Source: Branchiostoma floridae
Lineage: Eukaryota; Chordata; Leptocardii; Amphioxiformes; Branchiostomatidae
Assembly: GCF_000003815.2 (NCBI RefSeq)
Contig: NC_049983.1
Coordinates: 21,061,341 to 21,125,340 of the forward strand
DNA length: 64,000 nt
Direction of reading: 5' to 3'
Below, piece by piece: positions 1 to 10,569 of this stretch. Position numbers and translations under genes: made by a program. Position 1 is the stretch's first letter, and each line of letters begins with the position of its first letter. Under the pieces are notes generated by a model, which made no database searches, was not told the origin of the DNA, and worked only from the letters and a program-made list of their open reading frames with translations.

Positions 1-1282
1 TCATTTGCTCATTAACATGCTTAAAATACCTGACTTCTCCCCAGAAGTCGTTACCTGCTGAATTTATCCTTCTCCAAAAGCTTTGATTGAATTGATCATA
101 GAGCGCATAGTCCACATGGCTCCATTCCCTGTGATTCTGATGGAGTTTGGGAGGGATTTGTTTCTCTTTACTTACATAGCTACGAGTGTTGGTCTTGTAA
201 TAGAGAATGTCTTTCAAAGACCAACACATCAGCCGCTTGAGCAGAACTAGCGACTCATCGAAGTACTCCGTCATCATGACCAAATCAAAATCGTCTTTGA
301 TGATTTTCAGGAATTTCTGTGTAATTATCTCTCTCTCGTCCGTGTCACATCCGGGACCTACTCGCTTGTTTGTAGATGCCGGGAATCCAAGGTCAGTGGA
401 AATGGCATTCTGGGTAAGACAGTAGGGAACATGGCGGCCATGGCCACACTTTTTGTCATATTCCCCTGGGTTTGCCAAAAATGTTAGAATCGGGTCTTCT
501 CCGTTCTCTTCGATATGGAACTTTTTCTGTAGTTTGTAGTAGTTCCAGGTGGACTTGAGATGACTTAGGGGTTCACGAATAATAGTCAGGTATACTGTAT
601 CCTTTGGGAGGATTTCTCTGTACCGTGCCCTTTCGTACACGGTGTGGTACACCAGCATGTCAAAGCTGTGGTTCTGAGGCGGAGGCAGATAGGACTTAGG
701 GTGCAGCTGGTACGGATACATCTTGCTGACCACCAGGGAGCGCGGCAGGACGAAGTTGAGTTTCCTGACATACCCGAAGCGATCGAAGATTCTCTTTACG
801 GTGTCACCTCCTACTTTGTGGTTCTTAGCAAAAGCAAGACGTCTTCTCTCCGTACACGTCGGCCGCGGTCTTGATGACGAAGATGGCCGCGATGACGTAG
901 GCGGTTGTGATGACGCAATTACCTGTGATGACGTTGGGGACCGTGATTGGTTGAAGGGTGAAGATGGGTTTTCTCTGACCATGCCCATTAGCCGTCTTGC
1001 CAGTGAATGATTTCGGTCGTGATGTCTATAAAATAAAAGTCATTGAAACAAGTAGCGTCATTGCAAAGTTAGCAAAACTTATCATTGAAGCATTTCCTTA
1101 TCGTGATTTGATGCCATCTTGTGATATCTTAATGTACAAGTTTCAAGCGAGCGGTTGAAGAATAGCAATCGGCGACAATAAGCAGTTTCTTACCTTGTAA
1201 ACAGGGTTCGCGAGTAAAGCAGTGTGCTGACAGCAGTTACAATCAGAAGGACAGCAAAGGTTCTGCGACTGTGACCCAACAT
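1..1282 (-). CDS. Galactose 3-O-sulfotransferase-like gene, copy 1 (3' end beyond the window)
   Basis: A Golgi type II enzyme expected to move sulfate from PAPS to a galactose 3-OH on glycolipid or glycan. Exon 1 is 1194-1282 (89 nt) and encodes a signal anchor starting MLGHSRRTFAVLLIVTAVS. It ends at a GTAAGA donor in phase 2. Exon 2 starts at 1025 after TTTTATAG and runs off the left edge. The stem is Ser/Pro/Thr-rich. The 5' PAPS-binding loop reads KNHKVGGDTVKRIF and the 3' loop reads TIIREPLSHLKSTWNYY. The catalytic part matches the neighbouring copy (3260-5032) closely and collinearly by eye, with the same intron position, phase and first-exon length, so this is a tandem duplicate. The start was chosen because only this frame joins exon 2 in phase. 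A longer ORF through the same exon in another frame fails that test. The acceptor specificity (cerebroside or other glycan) cannot be read. Confidence 0.85.
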
Positions 1283-1309
1283 GTCTGCTGAACGAAGCTA
1301 TCGTAAACA

Positions 1310-1640
1310 ATATTAGTATCATATAGTACAAAGCTAATACTGAAACTTTCTTCCAACACAAAGGTATACACGAATCAAATTTTCAACGACCAATGTCGCC
1401 TTCTTCAGGATCAACACTGATGACCAATCACTCGCAAGAGTAATACAGACGTGGTCTTACTAACACGAGGTGTCATGGATACGTGACGTCAGCAATTGCT
1501 CAATCGTGCCAGGAAGTTAATAACGCCCCGACATTGTGATGGCTAGAGTACCCTGATGTCAGACAGTGGTCGTTGAACATTTGATCCCTGTACACCTTAT
1601 TGTTGGAAGAAAGTTTAGCATTGCTTTGATAACCACCAAC
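1310..1640. repeat. Inverted pair of a dispersed repeat next to sulfotransferase exon 1
   Basis: The reverse strand from about 1440 to 1310 carries GGTCGTTGAAAATTTG, then a GTGTATACC-like word, then TTGGAAGAAAGTTTCAGT. The plus strand from about 1567 to 1640 carries the same order: GGTCGTTGAACATTTGAT, GTGTACACC, TTGGAAGAAAGTTTAGCA. A third plus-strand copy lies at about 6990-7110. The CTGAAGA...TCGTTGAAA arrangement resembles termini of Penelope-like retroelements, which can carry hammerhead-type cores. That link is from memory and is weak. The left arm reaches the 5' flank of the sulfotransferase start exon. Confidence 0.5.
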
Positions 1641-3101
1641 ACAGATGAGCTTTCATGATGATATTGGGATTTCATTTACCAAAATACAAATAGTGGGTAG
1701 GTTTTCTGAAGTTGTCAGAAGTGCATTTCCTTCACGATTGACGCTACCATGTATATCCCCTAACCTTAAGGGTTCCCCAGATAACACACTATAAAATACA
1801 ATGCAGGTAGACATTGGGTCAAAAACGGGGGTGTGAATGGTTGTACACATAAATCAGGTCAGCAAGAGGGTGTTCGTTTTGCTGTACATGTATACGTTGA
1901 TAACGAATATGTGATTGTATTTTAGGTAGTATATCATAAAATGATAACGTTGTACCAATCATCGAAGAATACAGTGATTTACAGGTGGTCAAACAGCACG
2001 TTGTTTTTCTATGTAATGTCTGTATAGTCTACTGTGTATATCATAACAAACACGCATGGATTAACTATGTGTTTGGGTTTATCATATTTGGAGTAAAGCT
2101 GTGGTTTGTGTAAGCAAAGTCCTGACACCGATAACATGTCACAATTGATGAAAGTCACCAATATCTACCAAACATAACCTGATCACATGTGTTCAGCACA
2201 AACAAACAAAATGGACGACACAAAAGGCAACTGACCTAGAATTTTCTAGATTGGGTTCTTAGAAGACCGCTCTTATGCCCCAATTAAAACAAAACAAAAC
2301 AACAGTTTTGCTAACGTAGAAGAGAATCAGATACTTACCAGTTTACGTCAAGACACTGGTGCAGTCCACAAACTCTCAACATGTACTGGACGAGGCCAAA
2401 GTCAACAAACCCTTCATGAGCGTGAGGGTCGTGTGTGTGACTGGGTGTCTCCTATCACCGGTACCGCCTGGGGGTCCACAGCTTTAGTCGTGCAGAGGCT
2501 CCGGTGTGCACACGCTCAATACGTACATGTATTCACAAATCAATTCAACTCTGTCTCTTGCTGTGTTCAAGTGTGAAAGTTTGTACAATGCACTTCTGTC
2601 ATGAAGACTGGATTCACAACGAACGAAGATATCAGGTTGTGGAGTTCAGAACATAGATTAAATCTAACCACAATTTGTGAGCACAGTTTTTTTTTTGTAA
2701 TTTTCTTAAACCCATAACCTAACGTTACATATGTTCACGGTTTAGTGTGATTCTAGACTACTACTCACCCATGGTGCTACTCACCCGACCGGTATACCCG
2801 TCTCCATGGCGACAGGTGAGGTGGAAAAACTGCCTCCGGCACATTATATCTGTACCCTATTCTGTTATCAACACTTTTGTCTGTTACGTATCTGAGACCC
2901 AGGAGGACCGAAGATCACATTTACCGAAGATTGCAGTTACACTGCGGTCGATTTCATGCCGATCTGATAGTGATAGTAGGTGTTGCTGCTGATATGGCGG
3001 CTCCGGGAGGGTAATTACCTGTAGCTTCTTAAAAACGCCCGAAGCTGCAACATTTCCCCTATAATATGTGTTGGTTTGACAGCTGAATAAAAGCTCGTTA
3101 A

Positions 3102-3107
3102 TTTATT
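3102..3107 (-). terminator. Candidate poly(A) signal for sulfotransferase copy 2
   Basis: AATAAA on the minus strand about 150 bp downstream of the stop codon of the complete sulfotransferase gene. Confidence 0.45.
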
Positions 3108-3259
3108 ACAAATCCACCACAATAAGTAATAATTGACAATAAATAAAGGTTCAAACAAACCGTGAACAAACAGTGCAACGAACTCTGTTGATACTATATC
3201 ACTTGACACTGGACAAATCACAAATCCCATCTAGTGGAGGGCAACTGCAAGACCGACAT

Positions 3260-5032
3260 TTACGGAAGTGTTAGGTTCTTCATGTTACATCGTTCGGCAA
3301 TTTTTTGGTTGATTCTTCTCATGACGGTCCGATAGCTGTCGTTGCTGATATGCCCATCCTTGTAGAAATGGGTCAGGTAGTCGAACGGTCTACAGTTAGC
3401 CAGGTTACAGTACAGACAGTGCCGTCCCACCACGTCTTTTCCACTCAGTTTGTGTACCTTTACATCATACATTGCATCTTTTCTGCTTTCCGTTTCGGTC
3501 CACCTTTTCAATTGTGATATAACTGCAGGCCTAGGTCCCCCACCCCCATACAAGTGGATGTTGCTATGGTTTAGTTTCAGCGCTTTTGCTGCTCGCTCAG
3601 CTTGGAGGGAATAATAACAATCAAGGTCTCTTTTCGCCAGTAAACAGAAATCACGGTCTATTGTAAATCCCGGACTCCATCTTGTATCATTCACGACCAC
3701 AGTTGTTGGTGAGACTGGGCACGGGTTCGGACGTGACAGGCTGTCGCACAGTTCTCTCATTTGATGATTGACGCGTCTGAAATATCTCACCTCTCCTAAA
3801 AAGTCATTGCCGGCTGCATGTACCCTCCTCCAGAAGGTTTGGTTGAAGTGGTGATAGAGAGCATAGTCCACATAGCTCCATTCATTATGGATCTGTCTGA
3901 CGTCTGGTGGGATGCGCGTCCTCTTGGTAGCATAATGGCGCACATTGGCCTTGTAGTAGAGTATGTCCTGTAAGGTCCAACACATCAGCCGCTTCAGCAG
4001 CACCAGCGACTCATCGAAGTACTCCGTGATCATCACCAGGTGAAAGTCGTCGTGGATCTTCCGCAAAAACGTCTGAGAAATCACTTCTCTTTCTTCCCTG
4101 TCACAGCCCAGAGTAACGCGCTTGTTGTTTTGTGCAGGAAATCCAAGGTCGACCGACATGGAATTCTGGGTGAGACAGTAGGGAACATGGCGGCCGTGCC
4201 CACAACTTTTGTCATATTTTTCTGGATTATTGAGAAACGTCAAGATCGCATGTTCGCCATTTGATCTGATAAGAAATCTATTCTGGAGCCCGTAGTAATT
4301 CCATATGGACTTGAGGTGACTTAAGGGTTCGCGGATGATGGTAAGGTAGACAGTGTCCTTGGGGAGGACTTGTCGGAAACGTGTTCTGTTGTACACGGTG
4401 TGGTACACCAGCATGTCGAAGGTCTGGTTCGGAGGTACTGGTAAGTAGAATTCTGGGTAAAGACTGTATGGATACGTCATACTAGCCACGAAGGGGTGAG
4501 GGAGTAAAAAGTTGAGTTTCCTGGTGTAGCCATAACGGTTGAGAATGTTCTTCACAGTGTCTCCTCCTACTTTGTGGTTCTTAACGAAAGCAACACGCCT
4601 TCTCTCTTTGCATTTTGGCCACCTAATGGATGACGTGGCACCAGATGATTGGCTGTTGTCCACAGCTCCCATCAGACGGCGCGGATAGCTTTGACCAGTG
4701 CTATTGTAGAAATGGATTTATCAGAATGAATGTTTGATACTGAAAGTCATACGAACCTACTTCAAATGTAGTCAGTAGATAGAAATGTCTTACACCATTG
4801 TTCAGAGTCCTTGATCAATTGAAGATATATAATGGTTGCTCTCTAATGATTGATAAATTGAGAGTTACGGTTACTATTCATTTGCGACGTTTCACATAAA
4901 AAAGTCAGAGAATAAATTCTTACACACTGAAAGTTTTTCTTACCCTTTAAATAGGCCGTGGGAACAGATGATCGTACCAACTGTGGTGATTACAGCGCAT
5001 GCGGCGAAGGCCTGGTGGCAGTATCTCAACAT
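3260..5032 (-). CDS. Galactose 3-O-sulfotransferase-like gene, copy 2 (complete, two exons)
   Basis: A complete gene of 509 residues, in the usual size range or slightly longer than vertebrate GAL3ST proteins. Exon 1 is 4944-5032 (89 nt; start MLRYCHQAFAACAVITTVGT, a short signal anchor) and exon 2 is 3260-4700. The intron is phase 2 with a GTAAGA donor and CAATAG acceptor. The PAPS 5'-phosphosulfate loop lies near residues 70-87 (KNHKVGGDTVKNIL). The 3'-phosphate loop lies near 152-163 (IREPLSHLKSIW). Several N-X-S/T sequons suit a lumenal glycoprotein. A minus-strand AATAAA lies at 3102-3107, about 150 bp after the stop. Family membership (Gal-3-O sulfotransferase) is recognised from these loops. 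The substrate is not determinable. It is arranged head to tail with copy 1. Confidence 0.9.
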
Positions 5033-6348
5033 CACTGGAAGCGAGGCTACAGGAAATGACGTCAAAAGCTACATTCCTCTTTTCATCCAAATGGTGCCTG
5101 ACGGATAAGCTGTTATGAGATTGCACAGGTAGATTTGTACTGAAACACAGAGCAAATGCACAATATTGTAGGCTAATGTCTACATAGACATTTTCGCTCA
5201 TGTAATCGAACATTTGTAATTGTCGTATTTCCAACACCGAGATTTGCCAGTTTCGGAGAAACGGATTTCAATCGCCCTTTCATGGATTCATAATAAGAGA
5301 GAAAACGCTTTGTTGGAAAAATATGTTAATACGTCCTTTATTGTGCTCATATCAACACGAAAGTATCTACATTTGCATTTGTATTGGTACTTAATATGGT
5401 AGAGAGCCATAACTTCCCACACAATAAGAAAGTGCGTCAAATCCTCCACTGGTATATTGCAGTCTCCATGTGTCCTCTTCGTCAGGTTAAGTTAGATTCT
5501 ATATGTAAGATGTTGCGGAGGAAAGCATTACAAGAGTACGTAAATGACTAATGGACAATGACAACCTAAGCATTAGACTCACCTGCTGTGTACTTTTCAT
5601 AAGCTCCCGCGTTCAGTGTCGCACTATGCACAACAAAACATTGAGCACAGGAAAACGTTCCGGTAGAATCTTACGAGGAATACGTGTCAGACTGCAGGAA
5701 AACCAAACGTCATTCCCCGATAACATGCTGGTTTTTACTTAATTATTAATCGAACTCTTGCTGTCACAGTGAGAGCAACAAAGAGACATGTCACCACCGA
5801 TTTGGGGTCAAGAATATTTCGTTCATATCGAACAGCCGTTCGTCGTTACAGCAGCAATGACTCATTCTTATGCCACATCACGCAACCGTGCTTGTGTCCG
5901 CTTATTCGGCGCTGCGTTCCTTTATAAATAAATAGCATTGACATCGAATTTATCATTTTACATTTATATGTGAGCTTCTTCACCATTAGGTCATACATCA
6001 GAAAATTGTGATTGATTTCTTGTGTCTGCATGCTGTTGACGATCATGTGATCATGGACACCTGTGAAGTTGGCCATCATACAGCATAGCAACGTAGAGAA
6101 TTGAAAAAGGGAGGGGGAGTATTGACACTACATCCACTTGTTACCACGATGGCACGTACAAGGGCCACTAAGGGGTCATTGAAATATCGCACATTTTCCT
6201 GTACATTTTATGTGTCTACATGTTCTCAATGAAACCATCATTGAGGCAAAATATGCACTATAAACGTCCTGCTGTAATCTTGCACTGTAAATTGTACTTG
6301 TTCGCGACCAAGAGTCATAACGAATTTACTGCATGCTGAAAGACACAC
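5033..6348. other. Intergenic DNA upstream of sulfotransferase copy 2
   Basis: No coding exon is supported. The short ORFs here lack domain signal and splice context. The region separates the sulfotransferase pair from the 3' end of the MARCH-type gene. Confidence 0.5.
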
Positions 6349-6354
6349 TTTATT
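6349..6354 (-). terminator. Candidate poly(A) signal of the MARCH-type gene
   Basis: Minus-strand AATAAA about 120 bp downstream of the stop codon at 6472. Confidence 0.55.
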
Positions 6355-6471
6355 CAATGATATAGAGCAGTCACAAAGAGAATACATACATCATGGTTCT
6401 GTCACAAGATTTGTTCTAAAACGTATTGCACAATATGGCATTTATAGAAAGGCGACGTCACAGTTTTTGCC

Positions 6472-8376
6472 TTACAACTGCACGACTTCGGTGAGCTCGT
6501 GTCCCAACTCCGATTCTCTTGTCTTGGCCGTTAGGCGTCTTCCGATTTCAGCTGCAGTTGCCTTTAAGCAGAAAAACGCCACCACAAGCATAGACATCGA
6601 CAGCACAATGCACAGCACCACCGATAACATTGACAGCCAGTCAATGTTTTTCGGAAAATAGCAGATGAGAATGAACAAAGTGTATCCTAGCAACGACAGG
6701 GAGAAGAACGAACAGAAGAGCAGGATGGGTATGCCTACTCCACCGAGAGAAGCATCTTGAGTCTGGTTGATTCCGGTTTCTGAGGAAGACTCGCTTGTTT
6801 CCGCCAAGGACTGGCATCGCTGTTGGAAAGGTACAACAAGTAGACAATTATTAAATGGCGTACAGTTCATGCTAGCTTTGTAGCTATTGTGTATCATTTT
6901 TTTGGCGGATGATCGATGAAGGGGGGGAATAGGTCCAAGTTCAACTACATCCGAAAGAAAGAGCTTTAATCAGATGAACACGTGATCTTACGGATACGTG
7001 ACGTCATGAAGGTGGTCAAACGTGGCAGGAATAACGCCCCGTGAAAACGGTCGTTGAAAAGTTGATCCGTGTACATCTTAGAGTTGGAAAAAAGTTTAGC
7101 ATTGTACATTGTACATGTAGATTGGTAAAGATACGAATCGAATCATGCAATAAGAAATATTGCAGATCTTTTATTCCCTACGCTACTTATCATTGGAATA
7201 AACTGACTCTGGCCGATCGCTCCTTGAGCCTTCCTCTGTTCAGAAAAAAATTGACCAAATCTGTGCGCCCCGTCCTTGTTTCGTACTTTGCGTCAGGTCC
7301 CCGTTACCCCTGCGCTTTAATCACACGTTTTCGTCTTGGAACCCATAGTTTAAATCAAAGTCTATTTACCCGTAAACTTGTTGTTAGTCCAGCTTGTTCT
7401 TGCGGTTATCCATGTGAAAGTATCAGCCTTTTCATGTTACACTGCCCTAACTACAATCATCAGAGATCTTCCCTCTTCGGCAATTTGAGAAGACTGGTAG
7501 GTTTTGATATGGACAATCTATCCGACGACAATTTAGTACAAATGCTTTTAAATGGATCTTCTTTTCTGTCCTCTGCAGACAACTCCAAAATATTAATGTT
7601 TGTGCAGACTTTTTTAATAGATACCAATCGCTTCAATAATGACTAAACATCATCCTACCAGTCTTAAAGGACTTAGTTAATCATCATATTCTCAGTTTAT
7701 ATCTTTGAATCTTCATTTGTTGTTTTTGCTTCAGTGCTTTGCCTACTTGTTATTTTGTTATCTTGTTTTGTTATCTTGTATTTATCTATCCATGTATTTG
7801 TATTCTTTTGCGGTGGCGGCATGAATATAAGTCACGACTTGAGTGTGCCATCACCATGTCTTGTAAATATATGTTGCAACAATAAAAAAATAAAAAAATA
7901 AGAAATATTAGAAGCCGACCTCACCTGTATCACGTCATCATCAAATTTCGTCTTGCAGACTTCACATCGATCGCTAGGTGCATCCTTGTTTCTGAGCCAC
8001 TGAGACAGGCAGCCCAAGTGCGTAAACTGTATGGATCCTGAGCATGCGCATGGGGATACTAGCGGCCTACCGGAAGAAGAAAAGTTTCATTGAAAAACTC
8101 ATAGTTAACAATTAAAAGCGATAGATTTTGCAAGATACTGTACTGACGCATAGAAGACAAGAAAACAAGTTGTACAGTGAAGAAGAACTCAGAGAACGTT
8201 GTATTTGTAAGATGTTTGAGATGTTTTGCTGCTGTTTTACGCAAACACCAACTTGTGACACTAGTTGTTACCTACTTGAAGTTTGTGAGGTCCTCCTTGC
8301 TGTGGCAGATACGGCAGATTTCTTCGTCAATAGTGGTGCTAGAAGGCGTAGTCTCTATCCCTGGTTCCTGTGCCAT
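6472..8376 (-). CDS. MARCH-type RING-CH E3 ubiquitin ligase (three exons, 196 aa)
   Basis: Predicted membrane-bound E3 ubiquitin ligase of endomembranes. Exons are 8276-8376, 7925-8066 and 6472-6819; the introns are phase 2 and phase 0 and the model closes in frame. The RING-CH finger is complete in C4HC3 order: C21, C24, C40, C42, H50, C53, C68, C71, with CRICHSKEDL, PCACSGSIQFTH and CLSQWL as landmarks. Two hydrophobic segments follow, near residues 111-136 and 142-167, separated by a very short loop. The C-terminal tail is short and hydrophilic. This is the layout of small two-pass MARCH proteins such as MARCHF2/3, but I cannot assign an orthologue. The start ATG at 8376 is the first in-frame Met before the finger. 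Intron 2 is enlarged by a LINE insertion in the opposite orientation. Confidence 0.88.
6960..7130 (+). repeat. Third copy of the GGTCGTTGAAAA-type dispersed repeat
   Basis: It shares GGATACGTGACGTCA, CGGTCGTTGAAAA, GATCCGTGTACAT and TTGGAAAAAAGTTTAGCATTG, in that order, with the copy at about 1490-1625. It lies in intron 2 of the MARCH-type gene directly 5' of the LINE insertion. An apparent 201-codon plus-strand ORF starts inside it and reads into the LINE, so that ORF is chimeric rather than a host gene. Confidence 0.55.
7162..7896 (+). mobile_element. 5'-truncated LINE (non-LTR retrotransposon) with target-site duplication
   Basis: The C-terminal end of a reverse-transcriptase ORF reads through to 7646. 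Recognisable blocks are ATYHWNKL, LITRFRLGTHSLNQ and a terminal Cys/His motif, CSCGYPCESISLFMLHCPNY, typical of the tail of LINE polyproteins. A short 3' UTR ends in an A-rich tail of AATAAAAAAA and TAAAAAAATA. A perfect 13-bp direct repeat, AATAAGAAATATT, flanks it at 7149-7161 and 7897-7909, as expected of target-primed insertion. The insert is about 735 bp, so only the 3' end was copied. The clade (Jockey/CR1/RTE type) cannot be fixed from this fragment. Confidence 0.85.
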
Positions 8377-8554
8377 TGTCACCGAAGCGCAGACCGACGG
8401 CTAAACGGTTTAAACAACATCAAACAACATTGATATCGTTATAATTTATAATAAGCATGATCGCGGACCGACTAACTTCGCTTGGAGGCGGGGCCATTAG
8501 ACTACTAACAACCACGGAGAGTGTGTGTTACACAGGCTAAATACTGCTCAGAAA

Positions 8555-8830
8555 CTACAGCCGCGTGGCGCGTTGGTGCACCCGATCCCTCGATCTCGGA
8601 AGTTAAGCAACGCGCGGTCCGGACAGTACTTGGATGGGAGTCCCCCAACCAAGGACGTCCGGATTGCTGTAGCCTCACCAAGCTTTCCACGAAATCGTCT
8701 TCCGGGAGGGACGAAAAACGGGGGTCCCGTGCTCGAGGAGGTGCCTCGACCACGTTAAACAGCCTCATTACCCACACTTTGGTTACCTACTGGCTGTAAA
8801 ATACGCCCGATATTATATTATATTATATCA
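8555..8830 (+). mobile_element. 5S rRNA-derived SINE (SINE3-like)
   Basis: Bases about 8555-8673 align with 5S rRNA: CCGATC, GATCTCGGAAGTTAAGCA (A box), CGGTCC-like intermediate element, AGTACTTGGATGGGAG (C box) and a GCTGTAGCC end. The body continues with GGGACGAAAAACGGGGGTCC, GCTCGAGGAGGTGCC and CAGCCTCATTAC, and ends in a TATTATATTATATT tail. The same body occurs without the 5S head at about 60911-61075, so the 5S part is the head of a retroposon rather than an isolated rRNA gene. It lies just upstream of the MARCH-type gene on the opposite strand. Confidence 0.8.
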
Positions 8831-8935
8831 GAGAAAAAAGGTTGGAATACAATTGCCAAACAAAATGTGAACCTGCATAGTGAAATATTACGAAGCTACA
8901 CACAGTGAAGATGAGATGCTGCTAGTCACGCATAC

Positions 8936-10069
8936 TACCATGAGGGTCTGCATGCTCTTTTCCGTAAGGCGTAGGCAGGCCTTTTCATTTCGCGTAATTC
9001 GTAGGGAAGCTATTTTATTTCACGTAATTCGTAGTGACGATGGAAAATTTACCGTAAAGCGTAGCCAGTGTATTTCACGTAAAGCGTAATGGAGCCTAAA
9101 AATTTCACGTAAAGCGTAATCTAGCCTAAAAATCACCCGTAAATCGTAGCCTGGTCTCCCAAATTTCGTAAGTCGAAGGGTAGTCTACCAGTAAATTTAG
9201 CCCCTCAAAACACGGAAAATTGCGTTTCAGAGGATCAAGATTTCAAAATTTCGCCGGACCTCCCTTGCTAAACTTTTCACATTCGGTCATCGGCATGGCA
9301 AAAATATGTATCGGGGGCCTCGCCCTCACCTTTTTTGTCGTTAATACGAATGGTATTGTAGTTAGCTAGCTTAGTCTGGCAGCAAAATTTGCCTATGAAA
9401 ATGCAGGAAATGTCATTTTAGAGGTTCAAGATGTCAAAATTTCCATGGTCCTCCCGTTGCGCCGCCTCGCTCCTTTGGCGCTCGAAATGCTGAAAAACTT
9501 ATGATGTTGGGGGATGTGACGTGTCAACCTCAAACACCATTTTTTGCTGATAGACATGTCAATAAATTTAGCTTTATATGATATCCATCAAATCAAAATT
9601 TTGTCTTAGAAAAACTCAGGACGTGGCGTTTTAGGGGGTCAGCCCGGTCAGGATTTCAACAATTTTCCGGACTTATTGCGACGCCTCACCCTTTCGGCGC
9701 TCGACATGGCAAAAAAAAGTTGTGTGGCATCACCCTCAAAAGCTTACGCTGAACCCCTGGGAATCTTTAATCAGATATGCCATTTAACTCAGCTTTGTCT
9801 GCCAGCGAAAATTTACCCTCAAAATTCAGGAAATAGTGTTTCAGAGAGTCAAAAAAGACTCAAATTTTAAACCTTCCCAGCGGAGCATGCTCCCGCCTCT
9901 GTCGAGTCACGGTTGCTAGCCTTCTAGAATTTAGCGTAACTCGTTGCCGGCCTTTCTGAATTCAGCGTAAAACGTTGCCGGCCTTCGTGAATTTAACGTA
10001 AATCGTTGTCGACCGTCCCGAATTTAGCGTAAAGCGTTGTCAGGACCCCCAATGCAGACCCTCTACCAT
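8936..10069. mobile_element. Non-autonomous DNA transposon of unassigned class, copy A
   Basis: The element is 8942-10063. A perfect 12-bp inverted repeat, GAGGGTCTGCAT and ATGCAGACCCTC, forms the ends, and TACCAT is duplicated outside (8936-8941, 10064-10069). Inside each end lies a cluster of about 30-40 bp direct repeats built on AATTTCACGTAAAGCGTA. The core is about four tandem units of roughly 180-200 bp, each containing a CAAAATTT...CAGGAAAT...TTTCAGAGG-type block. No coding potential is seen. A second copy lies inverted at 20912-22149. Confidence 0.75.
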
Positions 10070-10569
10070 ACGTTACATTTTCACAAAATGTATTTGACAG
10101 AAATTGTATTTCTGGAGTTATGACATACTTTGTTGATAACGCTGTCCAGTCCATTGGTCGTCCATACTGCTGTCTCCATGTGTGCGCGAGATGGTTTCTC
10201 CTTGAAGACTTATAACGTTAGAACTCGTGTCTTGCAACGATCCGGAACTGCCGTGAAGAATCCCTGGGCCCCCCAGGGCCGTTGGGGCAAGACGTGCGAC
10301 TCAGTAAATTAAACCCGTGGGAGAGGGCCCACTGTGATTTGATTTATTGTGACGTAAGAAACCTTTCAGTGATTATGTCATATTTGTTACTGCGGTAATG
10401 ACAGTAATACCTTACAACAGCGTCACAGTCAACCAACTACAAAGCCCTCGTGACGTAGCACGCCATCATGACGCAACAGTACAGTCGAACCGCAGAGCTC
10501 TATGCGCATCCGTTCTGCGCAGCCCTCTCTACGACAGGTCATACTCCGGAACACAGTTTGTCCTGGCAT
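10070..10569. other. Intergenic DNA between two repeats
   Basis: No gene or regulatory element is supported. The sequence is moderately GC-rich, without a recognised repeat. Confidence 0.4.

Larger units (their letters stand above)
1283..3259. other. Intergenic stretch between the two sulfotransferase genes
   Basis: No coding exon could be supported. The part next to copy 1 (about 1310-1640) is repeat-derived and is listed separately. The rest is AT-rich, with short A runs and TATA-like words. It should contain the promoter of copy 1 and the 3' flank of copy 2, but no site is distinct enough to call. Confidence 0.5.

Noticed and set aside
1143-1361. ORF starting MCWKKVSVLALYYM as the sulfotransferase N-terminus
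   Set aside because: It looks like a signal anchor, but its phase at the GTAAGA donor does not join exon 2. The overlapping frame starting at 1282 does, and matches copy 2 in length.
7041-7646. 201-codon plus-strand ORF taken as a host gene
   Set aside because: Its 5' third is a dispersed repeat and the rest is the end of a LINE reverse-transcriptase ORF bounded by a target duplication.
8505-8777. ORFs on both strands over the 5S-like sequence, or a functional 5S rRNA gene
   Set aside because: The 5S similarity is diverged and fused to a SINE body; the ORFs are incidental.
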